Source: CAYNRA01 sp046293395 (lineage in GTDB: Bacteria; Bacteroidota; Bacteroidia; Cytophagales; Spirosomataceae). Taken from it: a DNA stretch of 64,000 bases. The position numbers were made by a program, and so were the translations under genes. Positions 40,860-49,198 of this stretch are shown one piece after another. The stretch covers positions 310,001 to 374,000 of the forward strand of contig JBKBOU010000002.1 of assembly GCA_046293395.1 (NCBI GenBank), read 5' to 3'. The notes beneath the pieces are model-generated. The model saw only the letters and a list, made by a program, of their open reading frames with translations. It was not told the origin of the DNA and did not search any database. Within the stretch, counting starts at the first letter, position 1. Each line of letters opens with the position of its first letter.

Positions 40860-41570
40860 TTAAAATAACCGCGTACGCATTTGCCGTTCCATTTCTTGTA
40901 CCATCGGAAGTAAAACATGGTCTTCTATCAAGGCGTGTTTTCTTAGTTCTAGTTCAAAAAGCTGTACTTGATTCAAAAAAACGCGGAACATCAAGGGCAA
41001 ATCAGCCCCTTCTGTATATTCCAGAAGAATATGAGCTACTTCTTTCAGTTCATCCTCAATGGAATGATGCTTTTCTTCAAATGTCGGGATGGGAGACAAC
41101 GCTAAAATAGCCTGTATTTCCTCTGGCGAACGGTCATTGTTTTCCCAAGCTTGACTTAGCTGCCAAACGTACGGAAAAAACCCTTTTTCTTCCATCTGAA
41201 TATGCTCCATCAAATCTTGCTTGTACTTATTAAAGAAGATAGCCAAGGCAGATAAGTTCTTTTTTTCTGTACCATCGCAGCGATGGAAAATATGCCAAAG
41301 TGACTGCTCAATCTCTGGCAGCTTTTTTTGCATGTAATATTTGTGCGTAGATTGTAGATACGTGAGTATTTGCGCAATCGAAAACTTCTTTAAACTTTCG
41401 TGCGAAAACGATTCATCGTCTCCGTACATCTCCAATAATAATTCGAGTAAGTCAGGGTCTAAAACATTGGGTTTAGAATCCTGTACAACATACGGCTCCA
41501 AGAGACGCTCCTTCACTGTTTTAGTGAGTTCCTCTGCGCTTGTCCAATCTGTAAAATGAGTCGCTTGCAT
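40860..41570 (-). CDS. Hemerythrin-domain protein, iron-sulfur repair (RIC/ScdA)-like
   Basis: A 236-residue protein starting MQATHFTDWTSAEELTKTVK. The N-terminal 60 residues are acidic and end in a KKFSIAQILTYLQSTHKYY transition, as in ScdA/YtfE-like proteins, though the N-terminal CC motif of RIC is absent. The hemerythrin part provides His residues in QSTHKYY, SLWHIFHRC, MEHIQMEEKGFFPY, FEEKHHSIEDEL and LRKHALIEDHVLLPM, enough for a di-iron site. It may sense or scavenge O2 or NO, or donate iron. The open frame reaches 41645, but the ATG at 41570 fits best. Confidence 0.82.
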   Translation of the reverse strand: MQATHFTDWTSAEELTKTVKERLLEPYVVQDSKPNVLDPDLLELLLEMYGDDESFSHESLKKFSIAQILTYLQSTHKYYMQKKLPEIEQSLWHIFHRCDGTEKKNLSALAIFFNKYKQDLMEHIQMEEKGFFPYVWQLSQAWENNDRSPEEIQAILALSPIPTFEEKHHSIEDELKEVAHILLEYTEGADLPLMFRVFLNQVQLFELELRKHALIEDHVLLPMVQEMERQMRTRLF

Positions 41571-41660
41571 ACCTTTTTCGATGTAACTGTTGTTTGTCAA
41601 GCAAAAGACGCAAAAACCCCTCGTCCTTTTTATGACTATCCTCATAATTGAAGAAATTTA

Positions 41661-41692
41661 TTTGGACTTATTCTAAATAGTAAATACATTTG
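41661..41692 (+). promoter_or_regulatory. Promoter of the 128-residue protein gene
   Basis: TTTG (41661-41664), a 20-base spacer and TACATTTG (41685-41692). The transcript would start near 41699, which rules out the GTG at 41692 and favours the ATG at 41710. Confidence 0.8.
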
Positions 41693-41709
41693 TGTTGTCA
41701 TACCTGTTA

Positions 41710-42096
41710 ATGTACCATCCGATGAACCACGTAACCCAACTAGCCTGCACTCCTTTTGGCGAAATCACTCAAAACGACGTAACGAACTGCATTGATGTAA
41801 TTTTCGGTGATGTACACGTTCATTTTAAAATCCATAACTTCTTGAATTTTAAGGATTTGGTGGATAAGGTAGATATTCACGCCATGATATTTAATCTAAC
41901 TGATGCATTTGATTACGAATTTATCTCCGCTCCAAATGCAAATAAGACGCTCAAATTAACCCTCTGCGAACTATTGCATTTACGTGAATTATTGGCTCAA
42001 GCCTCCTTCAGTCTTTACGTATATCAGACTTTATTTGCTATTTTAGGTGATTTTTTAGTGACAGACAACGGATTCACCGCCCATAAATTAGACTAA
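41710..42096 (+). CDS. Conserved-looking small protein of unknown function
   Basis: A 128-residue protein (MYHPMNHVTQLACTPFGEIT and on) without signal peptide. The N-terminal part, with two Cys and the GDVHVHFKIHNFLNFKDLVD segment, looks like a small alpha/beta domain; the C-terminal half is helical (LCELLHLRELLAQASFSLYV). I do not recognise its family. An ATG at 41722 is an alternative start. It lies between divergent hemerythrin and downstream ferritin genes, which hints at iron or redox handling, but only by position. Confidence 0.7.
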   Translation: MYHPMNHVTQLACTPFGEITQNDVTNCIDVIFGDVHVHFKIHNFLNFKDLVDKVDIHAMIFNLTDAFDYEFISAPNANKTLKLTLCELLHLRELLAQASFSLYVYQTLFAILGDFLVTDNGFTAHKLD

Positions 42097-42151
42097 CTCT
42101 AAATATTGCTTATATCTATAGAGAAACGAACAAATATAGATGATAGACTGT

Positions 42152-42159
42152 TAGATTTG
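42152..42159 (+). promoter_or_regulatory. Candidate -7 box of ferritin
   Basis: TAGATTTG, 43 bases before the ferritin start. No -33 TTTG is visible, which could mean that an activator is needed. Confidence 0.45.
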
Positions 42160-42201
42160 CATACGAACAGAATAAGTAAATCCTAAAAGTCTCAGATATA
42201 T

Positions 42202-42753
42202 ATGAAAAATCTAGTGAGAATGCGCACTTCTTTAAAACCAGAAGTTGAATCAATTTTAAACGAGCAAGTAAGAATTGAAGCAGAGGCTTCCAATAAATAT
42301 CTGGCTATTGCCTCTTGGTGTGAAAGAAACGGGTTCTTGAACAGTGCCAACTATTTCTACACGCAGTCAGCGGAAGAAAGAAGCCACATGATGAAGTTCT
42401 TCAAATTTGTTATCAATATGGGAGGAACAGCGGTTACACCCGAAGTTTCTTTCCCGAAACAAGAGTACTCTTCTCTCAAAGAATGTTTTGAAACAGCGCT
42501 TTCGAGTGAGATTTTCGTAACTTCTGCTATCAATAAAATTGTTGCTGCCAGCCGTGAAGCGAATGATTATGCAACAGAGCAATTGGCTTTGTGGTTTGTA
42601 AAAGAACAAATCGAAGAAGAATTTGTAGCACGCAGAGCATTGGAAGTAATTGACTTAATGGAGGGCGACTCGATGTACACAGTAGATCAAGAATTAGGTA
42701 ATGTACGAGCTGCCGCAGCTGGAATTAGCTTTGATGCTGCCGAAGGCGAATAA
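42202..42753 (+). CDS. ftnA: Ferritin
   Basis: A 183-residue non-haem ferritin of the bacterial FtnA type. It forms a 24-subunit shell that oxidises Fe(II) and stores Fe(III). Ferroxidase-centre residues are visible in NEQVRIEAEASNKYLAIASW, FYTQSAEERSHMMKFFKFV (the ExxH of helix B), TSAINKIVAASREANDY, and WFVKEQIEEEFVARRALEVI. The N-terminus has about eight residues more than E. coli FtnA; an internal Met at residue 7 is an alternative start. A terminator follows. Confidence 0.95.
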   Translation: MKNLVRMRTSLKPEVESILNEQVRIEAEASNKYLAIASWCERNGFLNSANYFYTQSAEERSHMMKFFKFVINMGGTAVTPEVSFPKQEYSSLKECFETALSSEIFVTSAINKIVAASREANDYATEQLALWFVKEQIEEEFVARRALEVIDLMEGDSMYTVDQELGNVRAAAAGISFDAAEGE

Positions 42754-42777
42754 AATAGAGAACGAATAAAGCAAGAG

Positions 42778-42808
42778 ATAGGAGGGCAATTGCCTTCCTA
42801 TTTTTTTA
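42778..42808 (+). terminator. Terminator of ferritin gene
   Basis: An almost perfect palindrome, ATAGGAGGGCAATTGCCTTCCTAT with one G-T pair on each side, is followed by a T7 run. Confidence 0.85.
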
Positions 42809-42896
42809 CAGACAAATATAATTTGGAAATTAATACAACAAAAGCAAGTAATCTTTGAACTATTTATAGAATATTTGGCAAATAGTGTTCGTAAGA

Positions 42897-42927
42897 TTGG
42901 TAATTGGCTAAAAACTCTCTAAATTTG
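42897..42927 (+). promoter_or_regulatory. Promoter of the DEAD-box helicase gene
   Basis: TTG (42897-42899), a 20-base spacer and TAAATTTG (42920-42927). Transcription should start near 42934, leaving a leader of about 200 bases. Confidence 0.78.
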
Positions 42928-42933
42928 CATTGT

Positions 42934-43132
42934 TCTAGTCGAACAGTCCGTTCGAGACTCTGCAAATGGCAAACTGTCTTAAAAGCAAGACACTTTTATT
43001 TCTACTTTTCCCTTCAGAGCAGGCAACGGATTTCTCCGTGATGTTCACGTAAGGGCGTATCGCAACCGCCTCATTATTATTTTCTTTTTATTGATATTAG
43101 GACGATAGCGAAACGTCCTAGAATGAACTACT
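42934..43132 (+). promoter_or_regulatory. Long structured leader of the DEAD-box helicase mRNA
   Basis: About 199 untranslated bases between the predicted transcript start and the ATG. A hairpin TCGAAC-AGTCC-GTTCGA (42939-42955) sits at the very 5' end. A second one, AGGACG with CGTCCT (43099-43119), ends 13 bases before the start codon. Other short pairings lie in between. Leaders of cold-shock helicases often control their own translation; here this is inference. Confidence 0.5.
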
Positions 43133-44872
43133 ATGCAAACAGTTAAGTTTTCTGAACTCCCTGTATCCGATTACATCTTAGAGGCAATCCATGAAATGGG
43201 CTTTGAAGATGCTACACCTATTCAAGCAGCTGCTATTCCAATTGTCATGACGGGCCAAGACGTAATTGGTCAGGCACAAACAGGTACTGGTAAAACAGCC
43301 GCATTTGGTATCCCTGCCATTGAGAAAGTGGACGTTGAGGATAGAAATACACAAGTGCTCATCATGTGTCCAACACGTGAACTAGCTCTTCAAGTAAAAG
43401 AACAAATCTACAAATTAGCTAAATTCAAAAAAGGACTTCTTGTCGCTGCTATCTACGGTGGTGAGTCGTATGAGAAGCAATTCCAGAACTTGAAAAAAGG
43501 CTCTCAAATTGTCGTGGGTACGCCAGGTCGTATCATGGATCACATTGACCGCAAAACATTGAAGTTAGAAAATCTCAAAATGCTCGTTTTGGACGAAGCC
43601 GATGAGATGCTAAATATGGGTTTCCGGGAAGATATTGAGAAAATTTTGACATTTGCGCCTGAAGAACGCCAAACGGTATTGTTCTCAGCTACGATGTCTA
43701 AAGAAATCCTTTCTATCACCAAGAAATTCCAGAAAAATCCTGAAATCGTTAAGGTAACGCGCAATGAAATTACCAACGTAAACATTGAGCAGTTCTACTA
43801 TTCTGTTCGCAAAGAAGCGAAAACAGAGGTAATGTGCCGTTTAATTGACGTTCATGCTTTAAAATTGATGCTTGTTTTCTGTAATACCAAATCTAAAGTA
43901 GATGAAGTTGTAGATGAACTACAAGCAAGAGGTTACTCGGCAGAGGCTATTCACGGTGACTTACGCCAGGCGGCAAGAAACCAAGTAATGAATAAATTCA
44001 GAACAGGGAATTGCTCTATTCTTGTAGCAACTGACGTTGCAGCACGTGGGATTGATGTGTCGGGTGTTGACGCTGTTTTCAACTACGATTTACCGATGGA
44101 CTTAGAGTATTACGTACACAGAATTGGTCGTACGGGCCGTGCAGGTAAATTAGGAAAAGCGTTTGCCTTGGTTTCCGGCCGTGACCGTTCTAAACTTCGT
44201 GACCTAGAGCGTTATACTAAATCGCCGATACCTCAGGGGAAAATCCCAACTTTCCAAGATTTACAAGACGTACGTCAACAAAGATTCATTGATCAAATCA
44301 AAGAAAACATTTCTGAGGAAGGAAACGAGGCGTATGAATTAATCGTTGACCAACTAAAAACAGAAGGTTTTTATACACACAATATTTTATCTGCTTTGAT
44401 TCGTATGCAATTAGGCACAGCAAGCAGACCAATGATGTCAGACGCTGATTTGTCAGACGAACGCAGAGGAGATAGAGGAAGTGACCGTCGCTCACCGATG
44501 GGTGGTCGCCCAGAAAGAGGAGGCCGTTTTGGCGAGAGAGAAAGTCGTTTTGGTGGTAGAGAGCGTTCGGAGCGTTCTTCTTCAGAGCCAAGAGGCCGTC
44601 GTTCAAACGGAAATGGCGCTGCTGGCTCAGGAGAGCCAGGTATGGTTCGTCTTTTCTTGAATTTAGGTCGCAAAGATTCTGTATCACCTAACCATATTGT
44701 AGGTGCGATTGCTTCCGAAACGAAAATCCCTGGTAAATTAATTGGACAAATCGACATGTACGATAAGTTCAGCTTTGTAGAAGTACCTGAAAGAGACGTT
44801 GAAAAAGTAATCCGTGGAATGAAAGGTAAGACAATCAATTCACGCGAAGCAAGCTTGGAAGTTGCCAAGTAA
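43133..44872 (+). CDS. deaD: DEAD-box RNA helicase (DeaD/CsdA type) with DbpA-like C-terminal domain
   Basis: A 579-residue ATP-dependent RNA helicase for ribosome assembly and mRNA unwinding. Motifs: GFEDATPIQAAAIP (Q motif), AQTGTGKTAAF (about 48-58), PTRELALQV, LDEADEMLNMGF (about 153), SATMS, and HRIGRTGRAGKLG (about 330). The core is followed by a linker and a tail rich in Arg, Gly and Ser (about 440-505). An RNA-binding domain of the DbpA-RBD type closes it (VRLFLNLGRKDSVSPNHIVG to the end). That domain typically recognises structured rRNA. A long leader precedes the gene. Confidence 0.94.
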   Translation: MQTVKFSELPVSDYILEAIHEMGFEDATPIQAAAIPIVMTGQDVIGQAQTGTGKTAAFGIPAIEKVDVEDRNTQVLIMCPTRELALQVKEQIYKLAKFKKGLLVAAIYGGESYEKQFQNLKKGSQIVVGTPGRIMDHIDRKTLKLENLKMLVLDEADEMLNMGFREDIEKILTFAPEERQTVLFSATMSKEILSITKKFQKNPEIVKVTRNEITNVNIEQFYYSVRKEAKTEVMCRLIDVHALKLMLVFCNTKSKVDEVVDELQARGYSAEAIHGDLRQAARNQVMNKFRTGNCSILVATDVAARGIDVSGVDAVFNYDLPMDLEYYVHRIGRTGRAGKLGKAFALVSGRDRSKLRDLERYTKSPIPQGKIPTFQDLQDVRQQRFIDQIKENISEEGNEAYELIVDQLKTEGFYTHNILSALIRMQLGTASRPMMSDADLSDERRGDRGSDRRSPMGGRPERGGRFGERESRFGGRERSERSSSEPRGRRSNGNGAAGSGEPGMVRLFLNLGRKDSVSPNHIVGAIASETKIPGKLIGQIDMYDKFSFVEVPERDVEKVIRGMKGKTINSREASLEVAK

Positions 44873-44892
44873 TCTACGTGACATGAACATAT

Positions 44893-44928
44893 AAATAGGC
44901 TCTTTACATTTCTGTAAAGAGCCTATTT
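44893..44928. terminator. Bidirectional terminator between helicase gene and aroC
   Basis: Perfect 16-bp arms (44893-44908 and 44913-44928, AAATAGGCTCTTTACA and complement) with a 4-base loop. Confidence 0.9.
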
Positions 44929-44950
44929 ATTTTAGAATATTCTGCTAAAT

Positions 44951-46030
44951 CTATATTTTAGACGTCTGGGCACGTAAGTAAAAATCAACCAATACAAGTG
45001 CAGACATGGCATCTACAATAGGAACAGCACGCGGCAATACACATGGATCATGCCGACCTTTCCCCGAAACAACCACAGACTCTCCAGCTTCATTTACACT
45101 TTCTTGGTCAATCATAATCGTAGCGACGGGTTTGAAAGCAACTTGAAAATAAATATCTTCTCCGTTGGAAATGCCGCCTTGTACCCCACCTGACAGATTG
45201 GTTCGTGTTCTGACTTTCCCCTGTTCGTCTGTATAAAAAGCATCGTTGTGCTCAGAACCGAGAAGGGTAATCCCCTCAAAACCACTCCCGTACGAGAAGC
45301 CCTTCACTGCATTGATACTTAGCATGGCTTTGCCAAGTTCAGCATGTAATTTATCGAAAACAGGTTCTCCCCAACCAGCCGGAACGCCTTTGATTACACC
45401 CGTAATGATACCACCAATAGAGTCCCCTTGTTTTCTAATCTTATCAATATATGTAAACATTTCTTCTGCTTTCTCCGGGTCTGGACAACGAACTGCATTC
45501 GATTCGATTTGAGATAAATCGAGCGCTTGATAGGGTTTTTCAAGTCGAATGGCACCGACTTGGGATACGTAGCTAAAGACCTCAACTCCCTTAGAGCGAA
45601 GAATCAATTGGGCCACTGCTCCGGCAGCCACACGAGCGGCGGTTTCTCGTGCCGAACTACGCCCACCACCTCTGTAGTCACGGATTCCGTATTTTTCTTG
45701 ATAGGTATAATCTGCGTGCGAAGGTCTGAATTTATCAGCAATGTGCCCATAATCTTTGGAGCGTTGGTCTTCGTTAAAAATAACAAGCGCGATGGGCGTA
45801 CCTGTTGTTTTTCCGTCAAAGACACCAGAAAGTACTTCAAACGTATCATTTTCTTTCCGTTGTGTAGTAATTCTTGATTGACCTGGCTTTCGTCTAAGAA
45901 GCTCTTGTTGAATGAATAATTCATCGAAAACCACACCTGCTGGGCAGCCATCTATGACAACGCCGACGGCCTTTCCGTGTGATTCGCCAAAGGTCGAGAT
46001 TTTAAATATTTTTCCGTACGTACTACTCAT
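44951..46030 (-). CDS. aroC: Chorismate synthase
   Basis: A 359-residue enzyme that makes chorismate from 5-enolpyruvylshikimate-3-phosphate using reduced FMN, the last shared step of aromatic synthesis. Family signatures: TFGESHGKAVGVVIDGCPAG at the N-terminus, DYRGGGRSSARETAARVAAGA in the middle, and GRHDPCVLPRAVPIVDAM near the C-terminus. Full length. It lies 29 bases downstream of batD on the same strand and is probably co-transcribed with it. Confidence 0.97.
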   Translation of the reverse strand: MSSTYGKIFKISTFGESHGKAVGVVIDGCPAGVVFDELFIQQELLRRKPGQSRITTQRKENDTFEVLSGVFDGKTTGTPIALVIFNEDQRSKDYGHIADKFRPSHADYTYQEKYGIRDYRGGGRSSARETAARVAAGAVAQLILRSKGVEVFSYVSQVGAIRLEKPYQALDLSQIESNAVRCPDPEKAEEMFTYIDKIRKQGDSIGGIITGVIKGVPAGWGEPVFDKLHAELGKAMLSINAVKGFSYGSGFEGITLLGSEHNDAFYTDEQGKVRTRTNLSGGVQGGISNGEDIYFQVAFKPVATIMIDQESVNEAGESVVVSGKGRHDPCVLPRAVPIVDAMSALVLVDFYLRAQTSKI

Positions 46031-46059
46031 AAAATTTTAATCGGTATAAAAGAGGAAGA

Positions 46060-47460
46060 TTATTTATTATTTTTCGTGTAAAAAAGCAAACCTGTGGCAA
46101 TCAACATGCAAATGAGTAGCCCGTTGGCAAGTTGCAAGAAAATTGACCGCCGATCCAAGAAAGTATCCGGTGTTTCTATATCACCCAAACCATCAAATAT
46201 ATCTGTACTTCTTGTTTTCAAACTCGTTAGTCCAGTAGAATCGCCTACTACTTGTAGATTAATTTTAGATTTGAGGGTATCGTATTTTTGAGTTTGAGAA
46301 TTGAAATAATAGAAACGAATGTAATCACCGAGAGAAATCACTCCGAGTTCTTTGGGTGTCATTTGAAATGCATATTCTTTTTTACTTCTTGGGAAAGAAG
46401 GTGGTGTGGACTTTGCAGCGTTTTCGCTGTAAAAATCAAATTTTTCATTCTTATTTGGGAGAATGGGTGCTCCGAGTGTCAGATTGCCAACCCCTTCTAT
46501 TTCAACGATGTAACGAAACGGTTTCCCGATTTCGACAGGATTTTTCTGAATTAACTCTGAAAGCTGAAATACACCTACCACTACTTTCCCTTTCAAAGGA
46601 TGCTCCGGCAAATCTTTTACCTCAACGACTTGAGGTACACTACTAAGCTGAAAAGCAGAAAATATTCGCTCATTTTTAAGTTTTCTTTGTGGTGAAAAAG
46701 AAATACGAGGAAAAGAAATGCGCTTCGAATTGAGTGGATAATACCAAGACAAAAACAACTGATATTTTGTAAATTTACTTCCTTGGATTTGTGTAGGTTC
46801 TCCTTTAATATCGGTAATAATGATTCTATTTTCAAGGCAATCCAGAGGTTTGACTTTTTGCGCAATTGCCTCTACTTGTTCAGCTATATTTTTAGGAAAT
46901 TCCCAATCTGTCTGACTGATTTCTGGCACAAAAAAACTAATATCCACCAAAACACCTTCTCCAACGAAAATTTCTTTTTTTGAAACAGACATACTCAGAA
47001 AGGCACTCTTTGTTTGTTCCTTTGTAAGTTCTGGAACACGCTGAAACGACAACCTATCTAGCGGAGAAGAGATAATTTGAACTTCTTTACTTTCTACCGA
47101 GAAAGTTTGCTTATCAATGACAACCTGAAAACCGGACAGTTTGTATTTTCCTTCTTTTTGAGGCAAATAGATTTGACGAACCACATCCACGTAAAAAATC
47201 TTTCCGTTTTCAACAGAGCGGCTATGACTTATTTTTTGAATCCCTTTCGTGAATCCTTCAAAATTGGGGAAACTGGAGATAATTCCATTGAATTGGCTTG
47301 ATGGGCTTTTTATCGTCACGGAATACACCATTTCTTCTTTCAAACTTAAAGGAGATTTGGGAGCGTCCACAGAAATTTGCCTGTCTTGGGCAGTGGCGAC
47401 GAGTGCAGAAAACCCAAGCAGAAAAAATAGGATAAGTCGATGTATTGGAAGCGAAGTCAT
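46060..47460 (-). CDS. batD: BatD-like membrane-anchored protein
   Basis: A 466-residue protein with a signal peptide ending TAQ (about 23-25), a long periplasmic beta-rich part and one C-terminal membrane helix (GLLICMLIATGLLFY). It matches the BatD/oxygen-tolerance family by start (ISVDAPKSPLSLKEEMVYSV) and domain order. BatD is normally part of a BatABCDE cluster with MoxR ATPase and von Willebrand proteins; here no other bat gene is present and aroC follows. A TAAATTTG box (minus, 47465-47472) nearly touches the start codon, so the transcript could be almost leaderless. Confidence 0.83.
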   Translation of the reverse strand: MTSLPIHRLILFFLLGFSALVATAQDRQISVDAPKSPLSLKEEMVYSVTIKSPSSQFNGIISSFPNFEGFTKGIQKISHSRSVENGKIFYVDVVRQIYLPQKEGKYKLSGFQVVIDKQTFSVESKEVQIISSPLDRLSFQRVPELTKEQTKSAFLSMSVSKKEIFVGEGVLVDISFFVPEISQTDWEFPKNIAEQVEAIAQKVKPLDCLENRIIITDIKGEPTQIQGSKFTKYQLFLSWYYPLNSKRISFPRISFSPQRKLKNERIFSAFQLSSVPQVVEVKDLPEHPLKGKVVVGVFQLSELIQKNPVEIGKPFRYIVEIEGVGNLTLGAPILPNKNEKFDFYSENAAKSTPPSFPRSKKEYAFQMTPKELGVISLGDYIRFYYFNSQTQKYDTLKSKINLQVVGDSTGLTSLKTRSTDIFDGLGDIETPDTFLDRRSIFLQLANGLLICMLIATGLLFYTKNNK

Positions 47461-47681
47461 TACACAAATTTACACAACAAAATCTCAAAAAAAGTGAATC
47501 GTCTCCCAATTTGTCACAAGAACCTTCAAAACATTCCAAATAAGATAAATGAATCAAGTAAGAAATAAGCCGTGTATCGTTCCTTTCCACTATTTATAAA
47601 GCCGTTTATCCATTTGTGGCAAATTGCATTCAATAATCTTTTTAAACTTGCTTGTGTAAACAATAAAGACATATTTCGTCT

Positions 47682-49151
47682 ATGAAAAAGCATCTATTTT
47701 TACTTTGTGGTTTTGTTAGCTTCTCTTTAACAAGTCTAGCCCAAAGTGCCACAAGTAGTGGTTCAGGAGAGGTGATTCCTACGCATGTTCTGACACTGCA
47801 AGAAAGTATTGACTACGGAATCAAGAATAATTTACAGCTAAAACAAGCAGAATTAGCTGTCAAAACGAGCGACAACACCTACGCTCAATCCAAATGGTTA
47901 AAGTATCCGAGTGTGAACGGAGGAACAAATTTAAGTACTTTCACAGGTCGGAACGTAGATCCTTTTTCGAATAGCATTGTCACGACGGCAATCGGAACGA
48001 ATAATTACGGTGTAAATGCGTCTGTACCTATCTTTAACGGTTTTGAAATTCAAAATACCATTGCAAGAAACGCCCTTGACTTAGAGGCAAATCGTTTGGA
48101 TTATGAAGCAGTTAAAAACTCCATTTCCTTACAAATCATTGTCTCTTATCTTGGTATTTTATCAGCTGAAGATCAAATAGAAGTTGCTGAAAAGCAGCTA
48201 GAAGTGACTCGTCTGCAATTTGAACGTACCAATAAATTGGTACAAGCTGGAAGTGTGCCGATGGTGAATCTTTACGACTTAGAAGCACAGTTAGCGAATG
48301 ATGAATTACAGGTCGTTAATGCGCAAAATGCCTTGGAAAATGCCAAATTAACGCTCAAACAAGCATTGAATATGCCTGCAAGCGAAACATTAAAAGTGGT
48401 TCGGGTGGACGTTCCGAATCCAGCCATTCAACCTTATCCACAGACGGCACAAGAAATTTACGAACGAGCTATTGGTTACTTACCCGAAGTAAAAGCCGCT
48501 GCTACTCGCATTGAATTGGCGAATAAAACGATTGAAATTGCCCGTGCCGCGTCACTACCGCGTATTTCATTGAATACAGGTTGGGGTACGACCTATTCTA
48601 CCGCAGCCAAAAGTGTGATTCCTGGCGAAGAGACATTTCAACAAGTGCCTGTTTCCGCCACGTTTGAAGGCCAAACAGTACCTTTTATCTTGAATCTTCC
48701 ACAACAGAATTTTACGCGTGAAAACATTCCTTATTTCAGACAGGTGAATAATAACCAAAATGTCAATTTGAGTTTATCTGTACAAATTCCAATTTTTAAT
48801 GGATATGCGAGCAAATACCAAGTGCAGGGAGCTCAAATTCAGAAAGCGCGGGCAAGTATTCAAGCTGAAAGCACACAATTAACGATTAGACAAAATATTG
48901 ACCAAGCGTATATTAATATGTTGAATGCGTCACGCAGATACATGGCTACAAAGACGCAGGTAGATGCTTTACAGAAGTCATTTGAGGTAGCAACCTCGCG
49001 TTTCGAAGCTGGAGCATCGAATTTAGTAGATTACAATCTCTCAAAAACAAACCTAGACCGTGCGTTAGTGAACTTGATTCAATCTAAATATGACTTTGTA
49101 TTTCGGTTAAAAATCCTTGATTTCTATCAAAATAAGCCATTGGTTTTCTAA
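47682..49151 (+). CDS. TolC-family outer-membrane efflux protein
   Basis: A 489-residue protein with a signal peptide (cleavage near SLAQ) and the duplicated helical hairpin layout of TolC: LTLQESIDYGIKNNLQLKQAEL, then QIEVAEKQLEVTRLQFERTNKL, and again in the second half ARASIQAESTQLTIRQNIDQA and KSFEVATSRFEAGASNLVD. It forms a trimeric channel through the outer membrane for a tripartite pump. It is followed 47 bases later by a periplasmic adaptor gene. No pump gene follows. Confidence 0.92.
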   Translation: MKKHLFLLCGFVSFSLTSLAQSATSSGSGEVIPTHVLTLQESIDYGIKNNLQLKQAELAVKTSDNTYAQSKWLKYPSVNGGTNLSTFTGRNVDPFSNSIVTTAIGTNNYGVNASVPIFNGFEIQNTIARNALDLEANRLDYEAVKNSISLQIIVSYLGILSAEDQIEVAEKQLEVTRLQFERTNKLVQAGSVPMVNLYDLEAQLANDELQVVNAQNALENAKLTLKQALNMPASETLKVVRVDVPNPAIQPYPQTAQEIYERAIGYLPEVKAAATRIELANKTIEIARAASLPRISLNTGWGTTYSTAAKSVIPGEETFQQVPVSATFEGQTVPFILNLPQQNFTRENIPYFRQVNNNQNVNLSLSVQIPIFNGYASKYQVQGAQIQKARASIQAESTQLTIRQNIDQAYINMLNASRRYMATKTQVDALQKSFEVATSRFEAGASNLVDYNLSKTNLDRALVNLIQSKYDFVFRLKILDFYQNKPLVF

Positions 49152-49198
49152 TTGGCACGCTTATTTCATATTCCTATTTTCCTTATTATCTCTTCAAA

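Noticed and set aside
44298..44868. Minus-strand frames of 129 and 165 codons in the helicase gene
   Set aside because: They mirror the Arg/Gly-rich tail and have no start context or domain.
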